Under the pieces are notes generated by a model. That model was given only the letters and a program-made list of their open reading frames with translations, did no database searches and had not been told where the DNA came from. Shown in pieces: positions 1 through 13,796 of a stretch of 64,000 nucleotides of DNA. Source of the DNA: Stratiolaelaps scimitus (Eukaryota > Arthropoda > Arachnida > Mesostigmata > Laelapidae); NCBI GenBank assembly GCA_019614645.1, contig JABWDB010000013.1:3834501-3898500 (forward strand), given 5' to 3'. The first letter of the stretch is position 1; every line of letters starts with the position of its first letter. A program made the translations under genes and the position numbers.

Positions 1-121
1 TCATAACCCAGAGGTCATACTTTGTTCGGCGCTGTTACGGGAATGTTGAAGGAGGAAGCCTTTCCAGTGAGGCTTATTTCCACCAGGAGCAAAGGGGCGA
101 GTTTGTGACTAACTGAGGATC

Positions 122-150
122 CTACTACTGCTGCTGCTGCTACTGGTACT
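122..150. repeat. (CTG/CTA)n microsatellite
   Basis: Imperfect CTACTACTGCTGCTGCTGCTACTGG run. Confidence 0.85.
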
Positions 151-348
151 GGCCAAGTGCTTCCGGTTCTCAAGTCCTCGGACCGCGAACAGGACACTAT
201 ACCGTCGGTGATCTCGAGAAGACATGCTTCAGAGAGACCTAGCTCAAGCGGACATGCTTGGGTGTAGTGCTTCTAGTGGCGAGGCCTCGAGGTGGGTTTG
301 AGTTGGGGCGGGCTCCGGTGAATACAGCATCATCACGAATATTTTTGA

Positions 349-374
349 GCTGCTGCTGCTGTTGCCGCTGCTGC
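349..374. repeat. (CTG)n microsatellite
   Basis: CTG units broken by TTG and CCG. It is one of three triplet tracts in the first 700 bases. Confidence 0.85.
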
Positions 375-597
375 AAGCTCGTCGTTGTCAGTGGCTCTTG
401 TTGGATCCGAAACGTGTATGATCGCATGATCGTTTGCCCTCCCGTGACGATGGCGCTAAGCTGATTACGTCTCCGAGAGCCTATCCGAGCGGGTGCTGAA
501 GGAGCACTGTGTGGGCACGAGGCATAACATGGCAACGCGGTGCTTTGCCGCGAATCGGATAGGGTGCGGTGGGGTGGCCTGTATGAACAGCGGGACC

Positions 598-690
598 AAC
601 AACAACAGCAGCAACAACAACAATGGAGCAACAGCAACAAGAAAGCACCGCAGCAGCAGCAGCAGCAACAACTAGTACATCGACAACAAC
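598..690. repeat. CAA/CAG triplet cluster
   Basis: Mixed CAA, CAG and ACA triplets over about 90 bases. The frame from 623 reads a short poly-Gln run, then Ala and Thr repeats; other frames read poly-Asn/Ser, and the minus strand poly-Leu/Cys/Val. Because every frame is open and repetitive, coding cannot be inferred. Confidence 0.8.
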
Positions 691-834
691 AATGAAACCG
701 AGAGAAAATGCGGAGCCTGAAACAACGTATGGGGGCAAACAACGTTTACGTCGCCGAAAAACGTCTGGAACGGATCAGAGCCAGGCCAGGCAGACAGGCA
801 TGGCTGAGGTACACACAGAGTTGTTGTTTGCACG

Positions 835-879
835 CATCATCATCATCATCATGATCAGACGAACCACACACACACACAC
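835..879. repeat. (CAT)n followed by (CA)n
   Basis: A CAT run (835-852) and a CA run (865-879) separated by 12 bases. Confidence 0.85.
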
Positions 880-2549
880 CCAAGTACTGACGATCGCTTG
901 AGCGAGGTCAGGATAGAATTGTGCGTATATGCGCAATACCTACATTATATGTTTAGTTCCGCTAGAAAGAGGAACATGTTAAACTCTGCCGAACTCGCGA
1001 GAGCTCTACAGCTCACATGTCAGTTGTTTGTGAAAGATATACTTTGTTTGTTGTGATATGTGAGATGAATAAATCTTCTATGAGTCCACATCCAGCGCCA
1101 TGGCAGTGAGTTTTCAGGCATCGCTGAAACGTGATTAAGCCGAACGTGGTGCTGTGCAGGATCTTATAACTAAACGAGAAACCAAACAACTAGCTAACTT
1201 CTGGAATAAGTGTGCAGCGTTCACTATTTAACACACTGACTCACTGGTCCTGGGCACGGAAGGACGTTCAGTGGACACAGATTTTTCACAAGCCCCTTTC
1301 CCAAAAGTGCTATGATTCTTGCATAATCCTCCTACGTTTTACGCTTTATCTTGAGTCAGGTCAGCGTTACGATGAAGCTCCGATGTACGAATATCTTCGG
1401 AACAACCTCGTCCTTTGCAAGCATCTAAAAACGCATACTAGTCTGCTATGAGCTATCTCGGTACAGACTCTCAGTGCATCAGCACATATACTTGCCCGGC
1501 CTGGTTGAAAGCGCAGGAGTCGTGCGTGAGCGCTGATATAGGCACAGGTCTGTGTCACCCTCTTGGTCCGTGCCCGACCCGGCTCCTGGGGCAGAATTGT
1601 TGATGGCAGTTAACAGCTAGTTACCAGCTCCACCCCACCATTGGCTGGGATGAACGGCAGAGCGAAGAGGCAGTGCCCCTCAAATCGCAAGCGGGTGAAA
1701 GTATCAGGCCAGTCATAGGGGCGGGGCCCATGTGCCCATGGAGTTGAGGGGCTCAGTCACCCCACGTGCCTCCATCTGCTTTTCCGCCGCGACAACCCCC
1801 ACCCCCCCCTGGCCCGCTTGCTCTTAGTCGCCGACTTCATCTGCAATTGCAATGGGACAGTCATGCAACAGTCAATTGTCATCGCCTCGACCGCATGAGC
1901 ACGGCAACAGGGTCGACGGCGGCAAACTGCCTGGGGAGTAGTCGTCATGGTAATCGTGCCAGTGCAGGAGGAGTAGGCCGTGCCGCCAGAGCGCTAACTG
2001 TAGTAGTGGCTGGCGGCACTTTGTTCCGTTTGTCGTACGGCGTCACATTGCTTGCTCATTCTCCCATTGACTAGCAGATGGAGCAAACGACCTGGGACTG
2101 GCCCCCCCCCGGGTGGTGGCTAGCTACCGGGGAGCTAGCTAGCGATGCCTACTTCCTAAGTATCTAGGCACACGGATGCGATACGCCATCATCGCAGCAG
2201 TGTCAGTAGCAGCACATCAGTATTGCCCCGAGTTGCGCAAGCTCGTTTCTCGCCAATAGTGTTAGCAAGGAGCACCCATCGTCATTTCGAACGACTAAGA
2301 TCCTCTTATCGGCATCATCAGCATCATCGCCTTCGATCGACGGAGGCGACGTAAACTGGGCCTATATAGGCCCCTTTTCTTTGTCGACCTCTTCGCCTCC
2401 TACTCGCTTGGTCTATTTCTCGCTGTTTTGCTCTCACCTACGCTACTCGAGTCTGTGTCCTACTTCAGGTTAGGGGTTTTCGTGCAAGCCGCTGCTCCAT
2501 GCTAGGAAGACAAATCCCTTGAAGGAGCATAGTCCTTAGCCACATGAAT

Positions 2550-2584
<35 letters not shown>
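2550..2584. repeat. (AT)n microsatellite
   Basis: About 17 AT dinucleotides with a single C interruption. Confidence 0.95.
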
Positions 2585-2763
2585 GCATCTACCTGGCTCG
2601 AGTCTGCAGCGGACGACTTAATTTCCATCTTCGCCTCGCATTTCTTCCCAGTCCAAGTCCCTACGCCCAGACTGGCCGCACACGCTTGTTTATGCAAATG
2701 AATACGAAGGAACGGTGCATCTCCTCAACCATTACGACGACTACCACTAGAACTATCACTGGC

Positions 2764-2782
2764 TCACCACCACCACCACCAC
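2764..2782. repeat. (CAC)n microsatellite
   Basis: Six CAC/ACC units. Confidence 0.85.
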
Positions 2783-3019
2783 GGCCACCATCCTTGACTA
2801 TATCATCATCCCGAACAGACGCCTATTGTTAAGGGTCGCTGCCGCCGTAATCGCGAGAAGTGGCGCCGAGCGAGATAGGGACAGACCTGCAAAGCGATCC
2901 GCTCCTCGAGGTGAAAGTGTTGGACAACGACTTGGAGAAGTGTCCATATAGTTGCAATGACAACGCAGCTTCACCTTTACGCCCCGGCCCTGCGGTAAGC
3001 ATACGCACGCCCCACTGAA

Positions 3020-3044
3020 GTTGTTATTGTTGTTGTTGTTGTTT
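3020..3044. repeat. (TTG)n microsatellite
   Basis: TTG run with one TTA unit; reads as poly-Asn on the minus strand. Confidence 0.85.
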
Positions 3045-4246
3045 GATGGTGGCCGTCCGTCACCGGTTGCCACCCCCATCCTCATGGTGGCACTCGCGCA
3101 GATGCTCCGCCAGCTACGGCAGTGGGCCTCATATCGGTCCGTTTGCCCGGCCGTTTCTTGAAACTACTTATTTATACGCACATAGAGAGTGCGTCTGCTT
3201 ACGAAGCTAATCGGCTCGGTGTGTCACAGGCTATCTGTCGCCTATGACGTCGATTCACGTGAAGATGAAGTGAAAAACGACGACAACATCATGGCAAATG
3301 TCGGTCTCAATAGTATCCTAGATAGGGGAATACACAATCGTTCGTGTTCAGTATAAACACTCCGTGTGTAGTTCATAGAGGGTGAGTTATTGATAACCTG
3401 AGATCTGCTGTATTGAAGTGTGGACCCGAAAGATGTACCACACATATACATGCATGTATAATACAATGATTTATGTAACCTGGACAATAGACAATGTTTG
3501 CTTGTTTCAAATGTATATCACAGACGAATGAGTGGATTGACATAATTATTATTATTATCATTTGTATCATGATATGAGGGCATTAAAAATGACTATTTTT
3601 TTCCGAATATTTTCCTCACTTTACTGAGAGAGTTTGAGATCGTGATTAGATTACAAGTTTACACAATGGCATAATCGCTCATTAGTATTGTATACATGAG
3701 TACGGGTTTATTCACACTATAACTCCGCTTATGACAAATCTGTCCGGCCCGGCTCGACAGTTCAACTTTTTTTCTGTGTTGTATCATATTTAAAAATAAA
3801 CATGCGACCATTTGCCAGTCAATTGGATGTGCCAGCTCGTAATTCCGTTATATTTTGTCGAATCACGTAAACTACATGCTTTATATACATGCTTGAGATT
3901 TTGAAGAACCCCGATGAGATCAATACACTATACAGCGATCAGCAGGTAGAATAGATTTGACGACACGACTGATTATCTACAGCAGATCGTGACAAGAACG
4001 TTGTGACGCCTAGCTTAGTGCATCACCACCTCCGCTATCATCATCCTTAGTGCAGGCACTGCAGCGCCTCGGGAGCTCGACATCTCCTATGGCATCTACT
4101 ATCGCTACGCTGATCGCTACCGCTATTTGGAGCAACCTGCTGAAAAGCAGGATAAAGCCCTTTTCTATGCCCTGCTGAGCTTTCCCCGTCTCAACTATGT
4201 TTTCGTTGCTCGTTTTCTCTCATGCTAAATCTCTGCTTGCTGACCC

Positions 4247-4268
4247 CCTCTCTCTCTCTCGCTCTCTT
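4247..4268. repeat. (CT)n tract
   Basis: CT run with one G. A second CT run lies at 4616-4639. Confidence 0.85.
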
Positions 4269-4615
4269 CACCTCCTTTTTACTCCTTGGCCGCCTTGCTC
4301 AGTAAGAATCATTGCGCAGGCAATGCTGAAGTTGCCGCATAACGTACGCCTCTCGCACGTCCCTGCAAGAAGTGAACGCCGCCGGTCATCAGGAGACATG
4401 TCTCGTTGTGCGTAGGTGCACATGGGCAGGTCCGGTTGGGCACGTTGACGAGAAGTACGACGCGACAAGCGTTGGCTCACTCAGTGACTAAGATGCACTT
4501 TAGTCGCCGAGCAACTTCAGTCGTCAGCTGTGCCGCTGCGCCGTTTTCAGCAAGATGCGCGTTTGAGCCGACGAGGCCTCCTGCCGGTAGCTGCTTCTGT
4601 GACAGCGCTCGTGTG

Positions 4616-4639
4616 CCTCTCTCTCTCTCTCCCTCTCTA
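4616..4639. repeat. (CT)n tract
   Basis: CT run interrupted by CC. Confidence 0.85.
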
Positions 4640-6218
4640 TCTGGTGTTCTCTATAAAATAATCATCTGCTCGTCCGAGACGGTAGGACCTCGATTCAACG
4701 CATCGTTCGAGGCGCACAGACTCGTTTCGTATCGTGTGGCGGCGACGCGAGGGTCGTTTGGGATCGCCATCGCCGCAGAGATCCTGCCAGCTCCCGCTTT
4801 TCTCCTGACGCTGGCGCTCGCGGTGAGAGATAGACGCGGATGGATGAAAGGACGCATGAAGTTGGTGGACCATAGTGAACTAGGGGGGTGCACGGGTGTC
4901 GCTTGAGGGGTTTTTTTTTTGTCGCGGAGAAGGATACGCTGGCTGCCAGCTGACTGTTGTTTGCGTCGTCCACGGGACTATGCAGGAGACAGAGACAAAC
5001 TGCTGACAACGAAGCTGTATCTGCAACGGCGGTTTGTACGCTGGTGCTGTTGCCACTGCGTACAGCGACTATCGCTCTCTGACCATGCGGCCACTCCTAG
5101 CATCGATGCTACTGCTGCGATTGCTACTGGCGAAATGCCCTATAATAGATGCGAATTGGGTATGGCGTGGAATCGCGAGATACACGCGGAGAAATACTAG
5201 GAGGAATGGGTGGTATAGAAAATGAACGAATCCAGAGAGAAATACTTGAGCCGCGACGTGCAACAAACAAGAGGATCAAGTACCACAGCGCGATATGCGC
5301 CTGAGTCGGATTCAAACCGAACAGCAGTAGGTGGACGCTCAATTTTGCCCGTGAGTGTACCCGGAAAATTTACCATTTTTTTGGCGAAAGGTCAATAACG
5401 AATTCAAATGTACATTCTTATTTTTAGAGGATACGATTACAGGCGGCAGGTGTCTGGCTGAGGATAATGTCGGCGCCGGCTGTTGATATGGAATCTCTGT
5501 AGAACTTAGGGTGGCTGAGCTGGTGGCAGCAGTGCCGAACAGAAAGAAGTGAATTTTCAAAAGAGAGAAAAATTTACTACAACTATTACTGGTTTAGACA
5601 GCTTAGTTGTGTTACTTATTTAGTTTTGTCACATCTGGCTGGCGCCAACCGAGAGCGAAGCTTAAGTGGGACGTGAGTTCAGTGGGTAGGTTTGCCACTC
5701 GATCAGGCTGGAGTCCCACGGTAGCATGGCAAATGCCTCACTGTGAGGCCTGGCCTATATGAGCATTCTTCGTCACAAAAAAAAGAGATCTGGCTCGCGA
5801 CAGTGGAAGTCGCTTTCACTTTGACGCATAGTAGTCGTCTCTACGTGGACATCGATCGAAGAGGGAGAGCAGGACAAAGTCGGATGAATCAAAGAGGCTC
5901 TAGGATCAACAAGCTCAAAGACATATTTGCACATCCAATATCTATTGGGGACAACTGTTTTTCTCTTGTTAATACCAGTTATCACATGTTATTCTAAGCT
6001 AAAACACTCATCGCTATTTGTCAATGTGCTATAATCAATGTATTTGACCTTACCAAACGGTTTACGGTGATTTCTATCAACTTTTTAATGGCACATAGAT
6101 GCGAACGCTGGTGATTAACATGCGTTAGTTATTAGACAAGGACATCGTTGAACAGCCAAAAATAAACTAAAAAAAAACACTGAATGCATTCTATTCAATT
6201 CAATCGCTACTTTGATAA

Positions 6219-6302
6219 GGTGGTGATACAATATTTGAAATTATTCGAGCATTAATAATACCTAAAGTGGTGGTACAATGTTTGACAATTATTACAGCAT
6301 TA
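6219..6302. repeat. Imperfect tandem duplication, period about 48
   Basis: GGTGGTGATACAATATTTGAAATTATTCGAGCATTA (6219-6254) is followed after a 12-base spacer by GTGGTGGTACAATGTTTGACAATTATTACAGCATTA (6267-6302). The two units differ at several positions, so the duplication is old. Confidence 0.7.
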
Positions 6303-9300
6303 TGAGCTCATTTGCTAACCGGAGCGTGGAAACACGTTCCTCGACGTGAATGTACGTGGATCGCGTAGAAGCTTCTTTAGTTGTGCTGAATTCATTGGGT
6401 AGGAAAGCGCACATTTGGAATATTATTAAGGGGCAGAACTCAAGGTGGTTCAACTCAAGAGTTCTGTTTTGTTACCCCCTCCTGTCAGATAAGGTTCCCC
6501 TGAGACGAAAACCGAAATCCCCGGACGCCTGAGCTATCTTACCGCAGGGCTCCTTGCCGAAGCTTCAACGGAAATAGCTTGTACGAACATTAATGTGCAT
6601 AACCCTAGGGGCGTCCTTATATATAAATAAAAAGAAATAAATATAAGCAAGGAGCCGAAAAGACGGTAAACGTCGATAGGTGCCGCATGTGGCTATCTAT
6701 TCGTGTAACGAGTACCTCTAAATGCACTCTCTGAGATCAGCTTTTTAGAGAGCAGAAAACGCCATGCTCGTCCACCGAACAGCCACCAGATGTGCACCGG
6801 GAACTTCTGTCTCCACCCCGTATCGACACCGTTACCCTGTTTCCTAAACGTAAAAATGAGCTGCAAAACAACTAAAAACGTGTGTTGTCCTTTGTCGGTC
6901 CTGCCATTGATGCTACCCGCTGGGCAATAAGAGGGAAGGAGAGAGATTTGGTCAGACGGAGCGGAGTCGGTCTCTTCTGCCGCACTAAGATTCTTGCACA
7001 AATATCTTTAGTATCGCGATTGCTATAGGAACTCCTATTTGGGGGCGGCGGCGGCCATAGCGTAAGCTTAGAAACGCCCCTTCCTCTTCTCGCAACCGGG
7101 CGCATTTCAATGGCCACCACTCGTAGAGCAACATCGTGCGCGCCACCATACCGGAACCCCCGTCCGAACCGGAAGTTACGTCAGGTCCTTGCAGACTTCA
7201 CCCACAAGCAGCAAAGCGACGGTGGTCGGACAGAGAGAGAGAGGGTGGTGTTCAGCGGGGCAGCAGTCGGCCCTGAATATAGCTGCTGCTACTCCCAGCG
7301 GCAAAGATGAACGGATACGGCGCCGGATAGGCCCGGCGCTACAACGGCCACCGTCGGTTGTTGGCAGGATAGCCGAAGAGCTGATGTGCAGCGCATCACC
7401 CAGACCACCCATGGCACAGCAGATCTATGTAGATGCCGGTGCGAGACGCCCTGCCTTGAGACGACTAGCGGAACGGCGAGCGGGAGCCAGCGGTGTTATT
7501 GTCTATACTTTGACGGATCACTAACTCACGGGATGCTACAAGCAGCCGAGATCGGCGACGCTCGCTTCTCCCGTTCGCTCTCGTCTGAGATTGAGGTTGC
7601 GCTTATCCTGTCCTACTATGAGGGTTATCGGAAGGGGAGACTTGAAGGGCAAAAAGACATCTCTCGTTGAATGAGTGAAGGATGCGACTTCGTTATGAGA
7701 GTGCCTTGTGACGCATAGCTGACGCTGGCGTGCAGCGGCATGGGGACATGCTTGCATTACGGCATGGTGCCGATGTCACGCCAGATGTCACCTACCGGGC
7801 ATAATGTGACCTATGTGATCATGTGCATTACCTGTCCAATTAAGCAGAAGTGGAGTTTTCTCAGGTGATGTAATACAACAGCTTATCATGAGAGACAGTT
7901 TGATCTTCGTTACTTATGAGGGAAACGCGCAAGGGCTTGAAAATGCGATAGAGCCATACGTACACATAAATGGTATAAACATTCTTTCCTTGGTTGGTTG
8001 GCTGGCTGCAGATGCGTGCTGGCTAGAACGTGCATCACAGGATCATTTCTGTAGGTCGCTCAAAGGTGTCCGCTTGCGGGGCACTCGTGCACCCCAGACC
8101 CGAGGTGTCTGGTTCGGAAAAGAACGCACAGATGGAAAGATAATCAATATCTCTATCGGTGCTGATGCGTCCTCGCTATTAATCAACAGACAACTTATTG
8201 TGATTTCAATTAGTTTACACTAGTTGGCTAGCAGGTCTAGCGGAATGTAATTTTAGTACCATTTTAAAACAGCGCAGAGGCGCAGCAGTAACCCGTAAAC
8301 GCGGTTACCTCCGCTGGCACAACGGGCCATTGATGGGTTTTCAGCCTCGAAGGCGGTGGCCAATACCGTAGACATTGACCATTGCAGAATGTTCCAACGG
8401 TTAGCTTGAAGCTGCATCGCTGTATGATCGCTGCCTTTTTCTAAATATCGACGAGGCGCTCACTTTTGTGCGCCAAGCACATTCGATGCGTTCGTTACAC
8501 TTTTTTCCCCTGACTCGAACAGTCGGAGTAGAACCGACGGTCTGAGAAGCACCGGGACGAGACCAAAGATCGGCGGAGACTGCAGAAGGCCGGGTCTGGG
8601 TAATTTCGCCTCGCGCGCTCGTCGGGCCTCGGATAGGCCCGCACCCGATAGATGGATGATAAATCATGGAATTGAAAAATGAATCCCAAGATGGCGTATC
8701 CCTTCTCGTTGCGCCTTGAAGGGATGCTTTTATCGAACAGGTTGGTTGCTTGTTCGACGGAGTGCAAGACAGGCTGAAATCCCCTTACTTACGGCGAGTT
8801 TAAGAATTAGAGAAGTGATTTGTTTTACTCGATAGGTTGATCCACTTCAGCATAGCAAAACCCTATGTCTACGGCTTATCAGCTACAGTATATTCCGAAT
8901 GAATGTTTTCTGTGAAAGGCATTAGGTTTTAAGAAATATCGTCCCCTATTGCTAAAACAATATAAAGATAACACACGTGAATATATTGAATCACTTTCCT
9001 CCCAATGTGCACCAACCGCATTGCTTGAAGCATATGGAAAATCCGCGCAAATACGAGATGCCTTAACTACAACAGGCCCTAAGGAAATCTCTCTTTACGA
9101 TTATACACAGCACTGAATTCTGTCATAGTGATCTACGGTGTATGCTACCAATCAGGCATTAAGACAGCTGTTGCCGTTCAACAAGGATTATGCCCAGCAA
9201 GCAAGGAAGTATCGGGGGCGTCCGCATTGGTTCCCTGAGGCGTCGACAGTTAGCAATCCAGCGTCTCATTCGGCCTGCGTTAGCTCATGTCCTATCTTTT

Positions 9301-10366
9301 CTCGCGCTTGCATGATAACTTCTATCTATCGCTTCGTTGGCCAGCTCCCGTAGAACTCCAAGTCGATCATAGCTTCGATATTTTCGTTGGGATCCTACAT
9401 ATGTCAGCCATTACGCGCTGAGACCAAATGATTGCGAGTATCAAGGTATGCTTCCGTACCATATGGCGTCAGCAAGCGAAATCAAGTCTGGGGTGGGTTG
9501 ACTAAATGAAATGTCGAGTTGTTAGTTTTGGGGGCTAAAAGCACATGACAGTGCAGAGATCACGTGCTCGTTAGTAAATTTAGACAGTGTCGCAAGGCCG
9601 TGCCGATTATTATGGGATTGTGGTCATTATCACGCAGATGAACTTCCATGTGTGCGTTCGCCTTACGTGAAAATACAACTGAATTCGACTGCAGCCATAC
9701 TCCAGTTATACACAGGCACGATCATTGAATTGTTTTTATCTGGTTAGCCGGATAGGACGAGAATCATGATACACATAGAACACAATTTGTTGATGGGTTT
9801 AGTTTTGGCCAATGCCCCGACCTCGACTATTATTCGATACCTCGGGGGTCCTGTACTCTGATCCAGCCGCATCGTTGTTAAAGGTGTCTAGATCGTCAGG
9901 GGACGAAGCGTGGATACCACCGGATCCGCTGACACCTTTTGTCGCTCGGGGCACTCCTGCGGCTCGGGCGACACGACGGTGGAAGAGTCGCAACATGGTG
10001 GGCCACCGAGGCAAAGGCTGATTCCTAACGCTGAACAGCGGTCGTCTTCACACTACTCAATAGACGGAATCCCGGGCTGAAGGCTCACAGGCAACGAACG
10101 AAGCGACCGGGCAAAGGATACAGGCCCAGCCCGCACGCCGCTAACCTACAAGCTCCGACCCCGTTCGGTGCGCTGTTTATCATGCGGCCGAACACAATGG
10201 GCAAAGTCTGTCCGGAGCCGGCGAAACAGCTGCAACTGTGGAACACAACGAGATAGTGTCAGCGTTAACCCTGCTGGCCACTGCGTGCGTAGAGTGCCCT
10301 GCCCATTCTATCCGAGTAGTAGCAGTAGCTGTGTGAAGTTGGAACATGAAGCGGGAACCTATGGGT

Positions 10367-10384
10367 AACACACACACACACACT
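10367..10384. repeat. (CA)n microsatellite
   Basis: Nine CA units. Confidence 0.9.
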
Positions 10385-10969
10385 ATGGACAGCAGGAGTC
10401 GTTGAGCAACGAACAAATAGACATAACATATATGTATGTGTTGGAGTGTCAATGGGGCCGATTGCGCCCCCCCCTCCCCAAACAGGAAGTTGATAGAAAG
10501 TGGATAGAGGAGGCGTGGAGTTGAACGGTTTCTGAAGCGAATCCCCGTATACAGATTACGTTACGCAGCTACGTCGGCCGTCTGCCCCTTGCTTGTCTAG
10601 CTGGTTGACAGAGCTGCTGAATAGCTGCGCGCTCCGTGGAGAGGATGCCATTTCTACTCACAGATGTCACGACTTCCGGTGTGCTTTCCAGCACTCCTTC
10701 TAAGAAGCAAGGAAGAAGAGTATGAGTTCTGTTAACAACATGTTGGGTATATATAACTTTTTTTTAAGTATATATACTTGGGTGCGTGTTAGATACGAAG
10801 ACCTCTGGCGCCCGAAGCTGTCGCTACGGCGATATCGGCGGTGAGGGCACATTTGGGCTGCAGTTTATTTAAGATGCATAGGTCGACAATTGTTAAAATA
10901 GAAACGTAAAAAATGAAAAGCTTAAATATAGGTTCGGAAGTTTCACGTTGTAGGACTTTGGGAGGAATT

Positions 10970-11060
10970 CTACTAAGGTTAAAGGTTTTTCGGGCTGACT
11001 CTCAGCCTTAAACATTTAACGTCCACGGTACAACTGCTTCTAGCATTGCTTCGTTAGACG
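10970..11060 (+). repeat. Dispersed hairpin repeat, copy 1
   Basis: First of three related segments in the window. It contains GGCTGA-CTC-TCAGCC (10993-11007), a perfect 6-bp hairpin, followed by AACATTTAACGTCCACGGTA and a diverged tail TCTAGCATTGCTTCGTTAGAC. The left flank CTACTAAGGTTAAAGGTTTTTCG is shared with copy 3. It could be a remnant of a SINE, of a non-autonomous DNA element or of a LINE UTR. Confidence 0.65.
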
Positions 11061-11394
11061 GACCCCTAGAATCCTACTAAACAATATATTGCTTCATTTG
11101 TATAAACGAAGTGGGCTTGCACTGTTTCACTCTTAACAGATCGATTAATAATGCGTCCCTGGCAGCTTATCCGATAGCTCTCACATGAAATTTACATCTA
11201 AATAAACAGGTGCTCCAGGTTCGGTGCCCACATGGTTATTCCACGTTCATCTGCATAACAATGGCAGAGCAGATCAGTGGATAGAAATGCACGTGTTTAC
11301 TGAGGGCGCACTTGAATCGATGCTAGATCCAAGGTAAAACATTAGGCATTGATTATGGGACGAGGTATCGAAGATGAGGGCCTAACTAAGTGGA

Positions 11395-11411
11395 TGCTGC
11401 TGCTGCTGCTG
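11395..11411. repeat. (TGC)n microsatellite
   Basis: Five to six TGC units. Confidence 0.85.
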
Positions 11412-12662
11412 TATGTACTCTGGTGGAAGGGTGGACTTGAGAAGCCGAGCTAGTAGTATGCGGGATCTAGTAGGAAGGGTGAGGTTGTTACCGAGAGTTT
11501 AGTTATGGACGGGCAGCAGTGGCCGGTAGCTGTATCAGAGCGAGTGGGGCAGGTCCTACCAATGGATCGGGGTTTTCAGGACTTTCGCGGTGTCCCAATA
11601 GCGATGGCAGTCGGCACTCCTGAGGGGTTGCTAGCGAGCTAGCCAGAGCTCGGTGTGGATGTTGGACACGTGCGGCCGGTGGCGCGGCCCATGGACAGCT
11701 ATGGTCGGCATGATATCAAGTGTTGCTGTGGTTAATTGCCCCCACGGCGGATGTGGGTGGATATGAGAGGGTGTCGATATGCGGCTGGTGGATCATTGTC
11801 CGCTTGGAAAGCCCAAAGCTGGGTGACAGTGCACTGATGGGAAGAAGGGCGGATTTAATTATGAGTAATACAATAACGCCTCTCGCCATGAAGGGTATCA
11901 TCTCATTCTCTCTCTCTATCTCGCGCGTGCTATTGTAGGGGTCGTTGGACAGGGCTACGTGAAAGACGAACGCGTTGCGGTGCTAAAAGATACGGCTCAG
12001 GCGTTGTTGTGCCGGGAGCCGTCGGTCCGCGTTTCAGTTGCTTCGTTCGTGGTGGCGAGTGTCTATCTCGCATGCCAAATAGAAAGTGGACTACGGTAGA
12101 CGCCGAGAGTGGGCGACTTACGAATTGTGTTCACTACGCGCTTCGTTCGGTCAGAACAGTCCGTCGGGGTCGCTCAACGACGGCTACTGTTTCAAAGATG
12201 ATGATCTGAGGGATGACGAGGCGAGTCCAACCGTGCTCTGGGACTGGGGTAGAACTTGCAGACGGGATCGTGTGAGGGGGCAAGGCCGGGCTTGTCTACG
12301 GACGTCGCTGACGTTCGCGGGTGTTCGCCGTCCAAAGTACGCTCGTACGCCCAGAGTGCTCCACCCCACTTTGGTCTGCTCCGCTCCCGTAGTGCCAGTG
12401 ATTTATATGCGTCTTTTGACAATGACACTGCGTATAGGAGTATCGCACGTTGAAGAATGTCGTAACGGACCAACTTTGCGAGGCGGAGGTCCGCAGCCAA
12501 ACGCAAGTGTACCGAATGATGAATTGACCTACGCTACGAGACTTGACCTCCTCTAACGAGCGGTTGGACGCAACTGTACGAGCGATACAAATAGAAATTG
12601 GCTAGTTAGTAGACAATGCATGCACTGTCCGTGGGATGGAGCGACGGACAGAATGAAAAATT

Positions 12663-12690
12663 GAGAAAGAGAGAGAGAGAGAGAAAGTAG
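12663..12690. repeat. (GA)n microsatellite
   Basis: GA run with a few AA interruptions. Confidence 0.85.
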
Positions 12691-13775
12691 AAGAAGATGG
12701 GGAAAAATTCGAGATAGTTATTTTCTTCATTTCTAACATGGGAAATGAAGGCGTTATAAAAAAATGTTCAAGCATCCGTTTTCGATTAAATGCATTTCGG
12801 ATTGATTTGTTGACTCTTTGAAGTGCCGTACGCGGTTGTGGCCGTGCAACTAATACAAAAGAGTACTCCGTTCCTGCGTGACTAATATCTGTCGAGGTCC
12901 CTATGTATACTCCATCGGCACAAATTTCTATAACCTTATAGATTGGCATACGCGGCGTTATGACCGTGCTCCGTCTAGTATTCGGCGTATTGGGACGTTG
13001 GATAAACACACTGGCCTAATGTCATCGTACTGTGCCACTTTGACAGCTCTTCATACAACGGCCGCTGTTTAATGCGCGGTTAGCCGTAGCTATTTGAAAA
13101 CGAAGAAAATCCTTGCCGTCCAGAGAGACACAGGAAAATCATTTCCCTTTCTAACAAAGTCCTTGAATTTTCCAAGGTCGCCAGGTTTTGTAATTCACAT
13201 AAGGCTTATATAAGGCGTACACTAGGCCTAGTAGTATAGGTCTTACTTCGACAGTATTCTGAAATAAGAAATGAAATTGTTTCACACGAAGTTGTAAAAG
13301 ATTACATTTAGCGGTGGAATTTGACTTTGCCTGTTTATGTACAGGTTCTTATAATTATTTGCATAATATACCAGGTGGCCATTGAGTTTTTCATGTGAAA
13401 CCTACGACAAGTAACGTGAATTCTTCTCTTCCTCAAACCAATATTGACAAAACGGGGGCCTGGTTTATAGGTAAATACCCTACGAACAAAAGGCAAATAC
13501 TCAAAGAAAAGAAAATACTCATTTTCATTTCATCTAATCTCGACTAGTCCAATCACATCATGCTGAGATCGAGCGTCTTTACCAGAGATCACCACTACGC
13601 CTCTTTCTATGCACGTATGAGCGCTGTCCATTTATTCAGGTACGGTCCGTATCCTTTTCCGATGTGCAATATCGTCGTGCCACTCTGTTCGCCCCAGACA
13701 AACTGTAGCTGTAATTGCCAACATCAGTAGAAGTGGTGACCCGACATCGGTCACCACGTTCCTGTCCGTCTCATC

Positions 13776-13796
13776 GCTCTCTCTCTCTCTCTCTCA
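13776..13796. repeat. (CT)n microsatellite
   Basis: About ten CT units. Confidence 0.85.

Larger units (their letters stand above)
1..10969. other. No supported gene; triplet repeats and old tandem repeat
   Basis: The first 2.4 kb is moderately GC-rich with triplet repeats. 3.2-9.8 kb alternates AT-rich and mixed sequence. All open frames here are under 170 codons, overlap others on both strands and match no domain I know. Besides the listed repeats I see nothing. Confidence 0.6.

Noticed and set aside
12086..12556. 156-codon plus-strand open frame
   Set aside because: No recognisable domain, and frames on both strands overlap it over the same stretch.
13370..13400. Mariner-like terminal motif TATACCAGGTGGCCATTGAG
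   Set aside because: No inverted partner CTCAATGGCCACCTGG found nearby and no transposase remnant around it.
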